A stretch of DNA of 36,845 bases, from assembly GCA_022825745.1 (NCBI GenBank), contig JAJDWF010000029.1, positions 1 through 36,845 on the forward strand. Reading direction: 5' to 3'. The notes beneath the pieces are model-generated. The model made no database searches. It saw nothing but the letters and a program-made list of their open reading frames with translations, and had not been told where the DNA came from. Numbering within the stretch: position 1 is the stretch's first letter; every line of letters starts with the position of its first letter. Positions 31,143 through 36,845 of this stretch are shown piece after piece. The stretch comes from Dehalococcoidia bacterium. GTDB taxonomy: Bacteria > Chloroflexota > Dehalococcoidia > Lucifugimonadales > UBA3495. The position numbers and the translations under genes are program-made.

Positions 31143-32096
31143 CTAGTCCGCCGGTATCAACGGCATCACTTCCCGCGAAAACCGCTCCATCGCCTCCTGT
31201 TGCTGCGCCGCGCTCTCCGCCGGGAAGCTGAAAATGAAGTGCTGCACTCCCAGGTCCTGGTACTGCCGCAGGTCCGCCGCGATCTGCTCCGGCCGCCCCG
31301 ACACCATCCGCCGGTCGTCCCCCGGCTCGTCCTGGAACACGCAGTCCGTGCTGAACACCAGGTCCACCGCGTCCTCGGCGCGTCCGGCCCGCGCGCTGAC
31401 CCGCCGCAGCCGGGCCACCTTCTCCGCCAGTTCCTCCGGCTCCAGTCCCGCCGGCGGACGCAGCCCGATGGGCATCCATCCGTCGCCCAGGGTCGCCGCC
31501 CGTCGGATGGCCGGGTTGGTGTGCCCTCCGATCCAGATGGGCGGGTGCGGCTTCTGCACCGGCTTGGGCAGGAACCCGGCCCCGCTGATGTCATAGTGCT
31601 TGCCGTGAAACTCGGGGTTGTCCGACGTCCATAGTTCCTTGAAAATCCGGATGTATTCGTCGGTCACCTCGCCCCGCTGCGCGTAGGTGTCCAGCCCCAT
31701 CGCCTGGAATTCCTCCTCCATCCAGCCTACGCCCGCGCCCAGGATCAGCCGCCCGCCGCTCAGCACGTCCAGTGTCGCCAGTATCTTCGCCGTCAGCACC
31801 GGGTTCCGGTACGGCAGGATGAGCACGTGCGTCCCCAGCTTCACTCGCGTGGTGCAGCCGGCCAGGAAGTTCAGCGCGGCCAGCGGCTCAAAGTACGTAT
31901 TGTCCCGCTGGAACGGCGCCACCCCGTCGGCGGCGTAGGGATAAAAGGAAGAAACCTCGTGGGGAATGATGATGTGGTCGCTCACCCAAACGTGGTTAAA
32001 GGACAGGTCCTCCGCCCGCTGCGCCAAGCTGCGCAGGTTGTCGGGAGACGCCATCGCGCCGCGGCTGGGCAGCGAGCATCCGAACGTTACCGGCAT
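31143..32096 (-). CDS. LLM-class (luciferase-like, probably F420-dependent) oxidoreductase
   Basis: This 317-residue protein has the bacterial-luciferase/F420 oxidoreductase TIM-barrel pattern: FGCSLPSRGAMASPDNLRSLAQRAEDLSFNHVWVSDHI, TRVKLGTHVLILPYRNPVLTAKILATLDVLSGGRLILG, GVGWMEEEFQAMG, and PPIWIGGHTNPAIRRAATLGDGWMP. GGHTNPA is the characteristic loop of the F420 group; FMN cannot be excluded. GGAGG precedes the ATG at 32096. With the ICL/PEPM-family enzyme downstream it forms a two-gene unit, a pairing that suggests linked oxidative and C-C bond chemistry on an unknown small molecule. The upstream region is divergent to the PaREP1-like gene. No substrate can be named. Confidence 0.92.
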   Translation of the reverse strand: MPVTFGCSLPSRGAMASPDNLRSLAQRAEDLSFNHVWVSDHIIIPHEVSSFYPYAADGVAPFQRDNTYFEPLAALNFLAGCTTRVKLGTHVLILPYRNPVLTAKILATLDVLSGGRLILGAGVGWMEEEFQAMGLDTYAQRGEVTDEYIRIFKELWTSDNPEFHGKHYDISGAGFLPKPVQKPHPPIWIGGHTNPAIRRAATLGDGWMPIGLRPPAGLEPEELAEKVARLRRVSARAGRAEDAVDLVFSTDCVFQDEPGDDRRMVSGRPEQIAADLRQYQDLGVQHFIFSFPAESAAQQQEAMERFSREVMPLIPAD

Positions 32097-32144
32097 CGGT
32101 TTGCCTCCATCTCATGTACGAATTAGGGACTCCAACCGGCCCGA

Positions 32145-32153
32145 TGCTATACT
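32145..32153 (+). promoter_or_regulatory. Extended -10 of the PaREP1-mnmA-rnhB operon
   Basis: TGC-TATACT (hexamer 32148-32153), the same nine bases as the mcrBC promoter at 12688-12696. The predicted start is near 32160, about 37 bases before the first ATG. No clear -35. Confidence 0.55.
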
Positions 32154-32196
32154 ACCCGTACCGCAGCCGCAACCGGCCGCCGCCGAAGAGAACGCC

Positions 32197-32652
32197 ATGC
32201 CACCCCGAACCCGCCGCGAAACCCCCGCCCGCCAGGACGCCAGAATCCGTAAGCACCTGGCCCAGGCCAGGGACTACTGGCTGAAGGCCCCGCTGGAATT
32301 GGAGCAGGGTGATGTCTGCCAGGCCGGCGAAAAAGGCTGGGGCACGGTTGCTCAGCTTACCAAAGCGGTGGCAACCCACCGGGGCTGGCAGCATTACGAC
32401 CACGTAGCAATTCAGGAAGCGATTACGGCCATCAGCGACGAACTGCCGGACCGGGTGATCGATATCGGGCGTGGCCTCGGAGCCGCGGAACGCATGCACG
32501 GCAACTTCTACGAAGTGTTTATGACCCCGATATTAGCCGAACTGGCTTTGTCTGAGGTTGGCCCGCTGCTGGAAATTTTGTGGAATTTGCTGCCCGAAGA
32601 GTACACCGGCGGCGGTTCGTTCGCCGAATGGGCCGCTTCTGATGGTTCCTGA
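32197..32652 (+). CDS. PaREP1-like / HEPN-superfamily protein
   Basis: The protein has 151 residues from ATG 32197, which has a GAAGAG element upstream; the longer frame is antisense to the LLM gene. The helical segment HLAQARDYWLKAPLELEQGD followed by VCQAGEKGWGTVAQLTKAVA matches the PaREP1 pattern (A..yleeAeelle.GD..qAsEKlWGa.a...Ka.A). RMHGNFYEVFMT matches the 'lH.nFYe' motif. Such proteins are all-alpha and related to HEPN; many HEPN proteins act as RNases or partner toxins, but the RNase R-x4-6-H motif is not clear here. The stop is 3 bases before mnmA, so it leads an operon of RNA-processing genes, an unusual context. Confidence 0.78.
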   Translation: MPPRTRRETPARQDARIRKHLAQARDYWLKAPLELEQGDVCQAGEKGWGTVAQLTKAVATHRGWQHYDHVAIQEAITAISDELPDRVIDIGRGLGAAERMHGNFYEVFMTPILAELALSEVGPLLEILWNLLPEEYTGGGSFAEWAASDGS

Positions 32653-32655
32653 AAT

Positions 32656-33801
32656 ATGAGCGCCAATTTGAACATTCCAACCGACCGGAACCGCGTCGTC
32701 GTCGCCATGAGCGGCGGCGTGGATTCCTCTGTGGCCGCTCTCCTGCTCCACCGGCAGGGCTACGAAGTCGTCGGCGTCACCATGAAGCTCTACGACATCG
32801 ACCAGGCCGACCTCCCCGACTACTACCGCGGCTGCTGCACCATCGACGACGTCGAAGACGCCCGCGCCGTTTGCCGCATCCTCGGCGTTCCTCACTACGT
32901 CCTTAACGTCCAGCGCGAGTTCCGCGCCTTCGTCATCGACTACTTCCAGCGCGAGTACGAAAGCGGGCGCACCCCTCATCCCTGCATCGCCTGCAACGAC
33001 AAGATCAAGTTCAGCTTCCTCGCCCAGCGCGCCCGGATGCTCAACGCCAGCCACGTCGCCACCGGCCACTACGCCCGCATCGAACCCGACGGCTCCGGCA
33101 ACTTCGCCCTCCGTCGCGGCGTTGATGCCGACAAGGACCAGTCCTACGTCCTCTTCGGCATGCGTCAGGACCAGCTTGCCGCCACCCTCATGCCCGTTGG
33201 CCGCTACCCCAAGCCGCAGATCCGCCGGCTGGCCCTGGACGCTGGCTTCCCCAACGCCGACAAGCCCGACAGCCAGGATATCTGCTTCATCCCCACCGGC
33301 GACTACCGTGAGTTCCTCCGCGAGCGAACTGATGAAAAGCCCGGCGAAATCGTGGATGCTGCCGGCAACCTGCTGGGGCAGCACGACGGCATCCAGTATT
33401 TCACTGTTGGCCAGCGCCGCGGCCTCGGCCTGTCCGGCGGCCCACCTAGGTTCGTCATCCGGCTCGAACCCGACACCCGCCGTGTCGTCGTCGGATCCGA
33501 GGAGAACCTCTACCACGACACCCTGTACGCCGCTCCCGTGTCCTGGGTGTCCGGCGAACCGCCCGCTCCGGAGACGCCGGTAACCGTGAAAATTCGCTAC
33601 AAGTTCGCCGAAGCGCCTGCAACCGTAACCGCCGCGGGCGACGGCGCGCTGGTGCGATTCAACGAGCCGCAGCGCGCTATCACACCCGGTCAGGCCGCCG
33701 TCTTCTACCACGGCGACACCGTGCTCGGTGGCGGCCCCATCGCCGGCCACGAGCCTCAACCGGCATCCCCGGCTGCGAACCTCCAACCGGCCAATGCCTG
33801 A
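32656..33801 (+). CDS. mnmA: tRNA-specific 2-thiouridylase MnmA
   Basis: This 381-residue protein matches MnmA. The PP-loop SGGVDSS is at 19-25, the catalytic Cys110 lies in PHPCIACNDKIKF, and the second reactive Cys210 lies in DSQDICFIP. CCTIDDVEDARAV, VATGHYARI and YFTVGQRRGLGLSGGPPRFV complete the family blocks. MnmA thiolates U34 of Lys, Glu and Gln tRNAs using ATP and a sulfur relay. Codon use and composition match the neighbours. The ATG at 32656 has no good Shine-Dalgarno, in keeping with coupling to the gene just 3 bases upstream. It overlaps rnhB by 8 bases. A Pro/Ala-rich tail ends the protein. Confidence 0.97.
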   Translation: MSANLNIPTDRNRVVVAMSGGVDSSVAALLLHRQGYEVVGVTMKLYDIDQADLPDYYRGCCTIDDVEDARAVCRILGVPHYVLNVQREFRAFVIDYFQREYESGRTPHPCIACNDKIKFSFLAQRARMLNASHVATGHYARIEPDGSGNFALRRGVDADKDQSYVLFGMRQDQLAATLMPVGRYPKPQIRRLALDAGFPNADKPDSQDICFIPTGDYREFLRERTDEKPGEIVDAAGNLLGQHDGIQYFTVGQRRGLGLSGGPPRFVIRLEPDTRRVVVGSEENLYHDTLYAAPVSWVSGEPPAPETPVTVKIRYKFAEAPATVTAAGDGALVRFNEPQRAITPGQAAVFYHGDTVLGGGPIAGHEPQPASPAANLQPANA

Positions 33802-34435
33802 CCTCACCCTCGAAGCCGAGTTCCACGCCCTGGGCCATCGCCTGGTCGCTGGCGCCGACGAAGCGGGACGCGGCCCGCTGGCCGGCCCGGTCACCGCCGC
33901 CGCCGTCATCCTCCCGCCCGACCTGGAACCAACGGCGGACTGGCTGGCCGCCATTGACGACAGCAAGCGCCTCACCCCCAAACGGCGGGAATCGGCGGCG
34001 CAAATCATCCGCGCCAACGCCCTCGCCTGGGCCGTCGAGCAGGTCGATTCTGCGGAAATCGACCGCATCGGTATCGGCCCGGCCGTGCTACAAGCCATGT
34101 TCGCCGCCGTGGCGGTGTTGCGGCCCGCGCCGGAGGCCCTGCTGCTGGACTGGGTCCACCTCACCCAGTGCCCCCTGCCCTACCGGCGAGTGGTCAAGGG
34201 CGACGCCAAGTCCTTGTCCATCGCCGCCGCCAGCATCCTCGCCAAAACCGCCCGCGACGAAATCATGGTCCAGGCCGACCAACGCCATCCCGGATACGGA
34301 TTCGCCCGACACAAAGGCTATGCCACTCGCCAGCATCTCCGTTGCCTGGCCGAGCTGGGACCAACGCCCATTCACCGCCGTTCGTTCGGCCCCCTGCGAC
34401 AGGCGAGGCTTTTCCAAGATGCCAACCGGGGATGA
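33794..34435 (+). CDS. rnhB: Ribonuclease HII
   Basis: The protein has 213 residues from ATG 33794, overlapping the mnmA stop. The active-site DEAGRG is at 22-27 (Asp22, Glu23) after LVAG; DDSKRLTPKRRE is at 55-66, an Asp is at 119 in LLLDWVHL, and KGDAKSLSIAAASILAKTARDE at 136-157 supplies the fourth acidic residue. RNase HII removes ribonucleotides and RNA-DNA hybrid strands during replication and repair. GYGFARHKGY and the C-terminal HRRSFGPLR end are also typical. The gene overlaps yraN by 17 bases at the 3' end. Operon members are mnmA upstream and the UPF0102 gene downstream. Confidence 0.96.
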   Translation: MPDLTLEAEFHALGHRLVAGADEAGRGPLAGPVTAAAVILPPDLEPTADWLAAIDDSKRLTPKRRESAAQIIRANALAWAVEQVDSAEIDRIGIGPAVLQAMFAAVAVLRPAPEALLLDWVHLTQCPLPYRRVVKGDAKSLSIAAASILAKTARDEIMVQADQRHPGYGFARHKGYATRQHLRCLAELGPTPIHRRSFGPLRQARLFQDANRG

Positions 34436-34853
34436 CGTTCCGCCGCGCCAGCAGCCGGCGCCCCGGGATCCGCCGTCCCGGGATCTGGAACGTATCGATG
34501 TCGGGCGCATCGGCGAGCAAATAGCCCGCCACCATCTGCAAGGCAAGGGCTACCGCATCGTGGACGCCAACTACCAGTGTCGCTGGGGTGAGGTTGACCT
34601 CATCGCTCTGGATGGCCCGGTCTGGGTCTTCGTGGAAGTTCGCGCCCGCCGCAGCGTAGCCTACGGCTCCCCCGAGGAGTCGGTCACGCCGGCCAAGGCG
34701 CGCCGCCTGACGCTGACCGCGCAGGACTTCCTGCGCCGGCGTGTCGCGGATTCCTCCAACCTGGAATGGCGCATCGACCTCGTTGCCATCCGCCTGGCCC
34801 CGAACCGCCGCGTCCTGAACGTCAATCACTTGGAGAACATCGTTGAAGCCTAG
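34419..34853 (+). CDS. yraN: UPF0102/YraN family nuclease-fold protein
   Basis: The protein has 144 residues. After a 24-residue Pro-rich N-terminus, the core RIGEQIARHHLQGKGYRIVD, NYQCRWGEVDLIALDGPVW, VFVEVRARRSVAYGSPEESV, and TPAKARRLTLTAQDFLRR match the UPF0102 family. The predicted PD-(D/E)xK-like residues are Glu and Asp in GEVDLI and Glu in FVEVR; the usual Lys is replaced by Arg, a common variant in the family. It is often adjacent to rnhB, as here, and is linked to DNA recombination or repair, but activity is unproven. The ATG at 34419 is inside rnhB. Confidence 0.93.
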   Translation: MPTGDDVPPRQQPAPRDPPSRDLERIDVGRIGEQIARHHLQGKGYRIVDANYQCRWGEVDLIALDGPVWVFVEVRARRSVAYGSPEESVTPAKARRLTLTAQDFLRRRVADSSNLEWRIDLVAIRLAPNRRVLNVNHLENIVEA

Positions 34854-34870
34854 CCCGACAGCGGTAACGG

Positions 34871-34899
34871 TTGACTGCGCCCCTACCTGATACTAGACT
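34871..34899 (+). promoter_or_regulatory. Promoter of apt
   Basis: TTGACT (34871-34876), a 17-base spacer and TAGACT (34894-34899). The predicted start near 34906 is about 53 bases before the apt ATG. The spacer contains GCGCCCCTAC, resembling one arm of the GTAGGGGCG palindrome family. Confidence 0.6.
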
Positions 34900-34958
34900 A
34901 ATTCGCGCTTGGAACAAGCCACCCATATCTCACTGTCCCACATCACAACTCAACCATT

Positions 34959-35489
34959 ATGCCCATCGACCTCGCCGCACATATCCGCAACGTGCCCGAC
35001 TTCCCTATTCACGGGGTTCAGTTCAAGGACATCACCTCCCTGCTGCTCGCCCCCGACGCCTTCGCTGAGGCCATCGAGCAAATGGTGGAGCAGGCCTGCA
35101 AGCGCAGCGTGGATTGCCTCGCCGCCATTGACTCCCGCGGCTTCCTGTTCGCCGCGCCTATGGCCGACCGCATGGGCTTGCCGTTGGCCCTGGTCAGGAA
35201 AGCCGGCAAGTTGCCGGGCGAAACCCTCAGCTACGAATACACCCTGGAGTACGGCGCAAATACCCTGGAAATCCACTCCGGCGACATCAAATCCGGACAG
35301 CGGGTCCTTATCATTGACGACCTGCTGGCCACCGGCGGCAGTATCCAGGCCGCCGTCAATCTTGTCGAAAAGGCCGGCGGAGTCGCCGCCGGCGTCGGCG
35401 TCGTGATCGAGCTCATTGGCCTGAACGGCCGCGAGAACCTGTCCGGTTGCGACATCTTCTCGCTGGTAACCTTCGAAGTCGACGAATAA
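34959..35489 (+). CDS. apt: Adenine phosphoribosyltransferase
   Basis: This 176-residue protein matches Apt. It begins MPIDLAAHIRNVPDFPIHGV, has FKDITSLLLAP, the DSRGF motif at 58-62, RKAGKLPGETLSYEYTLEYG with the flexible-loop residues, and the PRPP-binding VLIIDDLLATGGS at 116-128. It salvages adenine to AMP using PRPP in the cytoplasm. The start at 34959 is the first ATG in phase with the promoter; a ribosome site is not strong. A small ACGCCGG/CCGGCGT hairpin (35493-35510) lies downstream before the metallo-beta-lactamase gene. Confidence 0.96.
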   Translation: MPIDLAAHIRNVPDFPIHGVQFKDITSLLLAPDAFAEAIEQMVEQACKRSVDCLAAIDSRGFLFAAPMADRMGLPLALVRKAGKLPGETLSYEYTLEYGANTLEIHSGDIKSGQRVLIIDDLLATGGSIQAAVNLVEKAGGVAAGVGVVIELIGLNGRENLSGCDIFSLVTFEVDE

Positions 35490-35492
35490 CCA

Positions 35493-35510
35493 ACGCCGGC
35501 ATCCCGGCGT
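35493..35510. other. Small hairpin between apt and the MBL-fold gene
   Basis: ACGCCGG (35493-35499) and CCGGCGT (35504-35510) are perfect arms around a 4-base loop. It lies a few bases after the apt stop and 37 bases before the next ATG. No U-tract follows, so it may stabilise rather than end the transcript. Confidence 0.45.
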
Positions 35511-35546
35511 CCATTATCAGTAAGCGTAATCAGGAGGAATTCTGGA

Positions 35547-36419
35547 ATGGCAGACAAAGCAACTATCGGCAATGTTGAAGTGACCGCCGTCATCGACATG
35601 GTTCCGCCGCCGCGCGAACCGTCCGCAATGTTCCCCGACGTCCCCGCCGACGCCTGGGCCAACTATCAGGACACCCTCGAAGACGGCCAACTCCAACTCT
35701 ACTACGGCGTTTTCCTGCTCAAGACCGAGGAACACGTCATCCTCGTGGACACCGGCATGGGCCCCGGCCCGCATCCCGACCGCGGCAACCGCACCGGCAA
35801 CCTCTACGAGGAACTGCGCCCCCACCTGGAGTCCAACGTCGGCGTCAACAACACCAACGTCGGCCCCAGCGACTCGGTCAACTACATCATTCACACCCAC
35901 CTGCACGGCGACCACGTGGGCTGGAACCTCCGCTACTCCGGCGGCATGCCCGCTCCCAACTTCCGCCGCGCCCGCTACGTCATGTCCCGCCCCGACTACG
36001 ACTACTTCACGTCGGACGAGGGACGCCAAATGTACCCCTACATCGACCGCCAGGTCATGCCACTCCGCCGCCTGCGTCTCCAGCAGATTCTGGAGGAGCC
36101 TGAACACGTCATCAGCGATGAGATCTCCATCGCGCCGGCCCCGGGCCACACGCCCGGCCACCAGATCGTGCTCATCAACTCCAACGGTCAGCGCGGCATC
36201 GTTATGGGAGACGTTCTGCACACCATCGCCCAGGTCTCCGAACCCGACTGGTGCGCCGGCGTTGACACCGACAAGGCCCAGTCCGCCGCCTCCCGCGCCA
36301 AGTGGCTCGACGCCGCCGAGGAAGGCGACTGGACCATCTGCGCCGGCCATTTCCCGCCCGGCCAGCAGATTGGCAAAATCGCCCGCGTGGACGGCAAGCG
36401 AGTCTGGCAATCGCTGTAA
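35547..36419 (+). CDS. Metallo-beta-lactamase-fold hydrolase
   Basis: This 290-residue MBL-fold protein has the zinc motif THLHGDHVG (His118, His120, Asp122, His123), His201 in GHTPGHQ, Asp222 in GDVLH and a late AGHFPPGQ. ILVDTGMG at 66-72 precedes the site. It has the length and order of the 'MBL fold metallo-hydrolase' group that includes AHL lactonases and similar enzymes, but the substrate is not evident. AGGAGGAA precedes the ATG at 35547. It follows apt by 57 bases. No signal peptide is present. A GTAGGGGCG palindrome follows before the last partial gene. Confidence 0.93.
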   Translation: MADKATIGNVEVTAVIDMVPPPREPSAMFPDVPADAWANYQDTLEDGQLQLYYGVFLLKTEEHVILVDTGMGPGPHPDRGNRTGNLYEELRPHLESNVGVNNTNVGPSDSVNYIIHTHLHGDHVGWNLRYSGGMPAPNFRRARYVMSRPDYDYFTSDEGRQMYPYIDRQVMPLRRLRLQQILEEPEHVISDEISIAPAPGHTPGHQIVLINSNGQRGIVMGDVLHTIAQVSEPDWCAGVDTDKAQSAASRAKWLDAAEEGDWTICAGHFPPGQQIGKIARVDGKRVWQSL

Positions 36420-36436
36420 CCCACAGGCAACGCAAC

Positions 36437-36462
36437 GTAGGGGCGGGTTTCAAACCCGCCCC
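36437..36462. repeat. GTAGGGGCG-type palindrome (copy 4)
   Basis: The arm GGGGCGGGTTT and its inverted AAACCCGCCCC match the copy at 20885-20910 base for base over the palindrome. It lies in the spacer after the MBL-fold gene. Confidence 0.75.
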
Positions 36463-36487
36463 TCAACGCTAACGGTTGATATTTACC

Positions 36488-36845
36488 ATGACCCAACTCC
36501 GCAACCTGCTCGAACGCATTGAACAGGGTGGCGCGCCGTCGTTGGGTTTCGGTGCGTCCCAGTCCGGCCGGCCTCCCGCCATGGCCCTCATCGCTCGCTG
36601 CTCCGGCGACTTGGACGCGGCGGTGGCGGCCGCATCCGGCTCTGCCGACGCCCTGGTCATCGCCGCTCCCGGCGGCTCGCCCGACGGTCTTCCCGACCTG
36701 GGCGATCACATCTGGGGAGCCGGCGGCGTGCCTCTAACCCCCGACACCGTAGCCGTGTGGCAAGGTGCCGGCGCCGTCTTCATGGTATCACCGCCGGCCG
36801 GAGCGCTCGTGGATGCTGTAAACCTCGCCCAACCCGGCATGACTC
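36488..36845 (+). CDS. Hypothetical protein, partial (3' end beyond window)
   Basis: From the ATG at 36488 the frame is open to the end (119 codons). It begins MTQLRNLLERIEQGGAPSLG, then GRPPAMALIARCSGDLDAAVAAASGSADALVIAAPGG, later AVWQGAGAVFMVSPPAGALV. The alternation of short strands and Gly/Ala loops suggests an alpha/beta barrel-like enzyme, but no known family is recognised. The ribosome site is weak. No motif allows a function to be named. Confidence 0.7.
   Translation, partial: MTQLRNLLERIEQGGAPSLGFGASQSGRPPAMALIARCSGDLDAAVAAASGSADALVIAAPGGSPDGLPDLGDHIWGAGGVPLTPDTVAVWQGAGAVFMVSPPAGALVDAVNLAQPGMT

Noticed and set aside
33728..33793. A longer RNase HII start inside mnmA
   Set aside because: The extra 22 residues are shadow sequence; family members start close to the MPDLTLEAEF region.
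1..36845. CRISPR arrays, insertion sequences, prophage genes, tRNA or rRNA genes
   Set aside because: No regularly spaced repeats, transposase frames, integrase genes or cloverleaf-forming segments were found on reading both strands.

Overview
The window is about 36.8 kb of GC-rich bacterial DNA (roughly 60-65% G+C by eye). It is densely coded on both strands and looks chromosomal. The gene content suggests a Chloroflexota genome of the SAR202/Dehalococcoidia type: a DUF1800/DUF1501 pair, Pro/Thr/Gln-linkered lipoprotein peptide-binding proteins, an F420-type luciferase-family oxidoreductase beside an ICL/PEPM-family enzyme, CocE hydrolase, FAH-family and SMP-30 proteins, and interspersed short palindromes. 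This placement is inference from gene families. No rRNA, tRNA, CRISPR array, insertion sequence or phage gene was seen.

Layout. 1-7757 (minus): thiG under a promoter and TPP riboswitch, then reading leftwards a DUF1800-DUF1501-NHL propeller cassette, argF, a CocE-like hydrolase and an unannotated 41-residue membrane peptide. 7954-9708 (minus): a cobalamin-binding-like protein, a small unknown protein and a Rieske protein. 9827-11799 (plus): folD and queA. 11825-15305: a divergent pair of operons, DUF5678 plus retropepsin-like protease (minus) and a two-gene McrBC restriction system (plus). 15325-20787: a membrane protein, FAH-family enzyme, zinc-ribbon/DUF4234 membrane protein, an orphan, a BNR propeller and an SMP-30 lactonase. 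20938-29122 (minus): two tandem paralogous peptide/nickel-type ABC transporter operons, each SBP-permease-permease and neither with an ATPase gene. 29480-30033 (plus): a Phd-RelE type toxin-antitoxin pair beside an AT-rich spacer. 30209-32096 (minus): luciferase-family oxidoreductase and ICL/PEPM-family enzyme. 32197-36845 (plus): PaREP1/HEPN-like protein, mnmA, rnhB, yraN-like, apt, a metallo-beta-lactamase-fold hydrolase and the start of an unknown gene.

How it works together. Housekeeping functions (thiamine, arginine, one-carbon folate, queuosine, 2-thiouridine, RNase HII, adenine salvage) are interleaved with catabolic and scavenging modules (oligopeptide uptake, hydrolases, lactonase, FAH, LLM oxidoreductase) and with defence or stress cassettes (McrBC, toxin-antitoxin, possibly DUF5678-retropepsin). 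Two promoter styles recur: TTGACA-17/18-TANNNT, and an extended -10 of the form TG(C/G)TANNNT with a poor -35. Several intergenic spacers carry short palindromes of three families, some placed where they could act as terminators or mRNA-stabilising hairpins. The observations I rate highest are the low-GC, probably exchanged reader domain of McrB, the overlapping DUF5678-retropepsin pair divergent from McrBC, the duplicated transporter operons with a 72-bp perfectly identical tract, and the DUF1800-DUF1501-NHL cassette whose products lack export signals.
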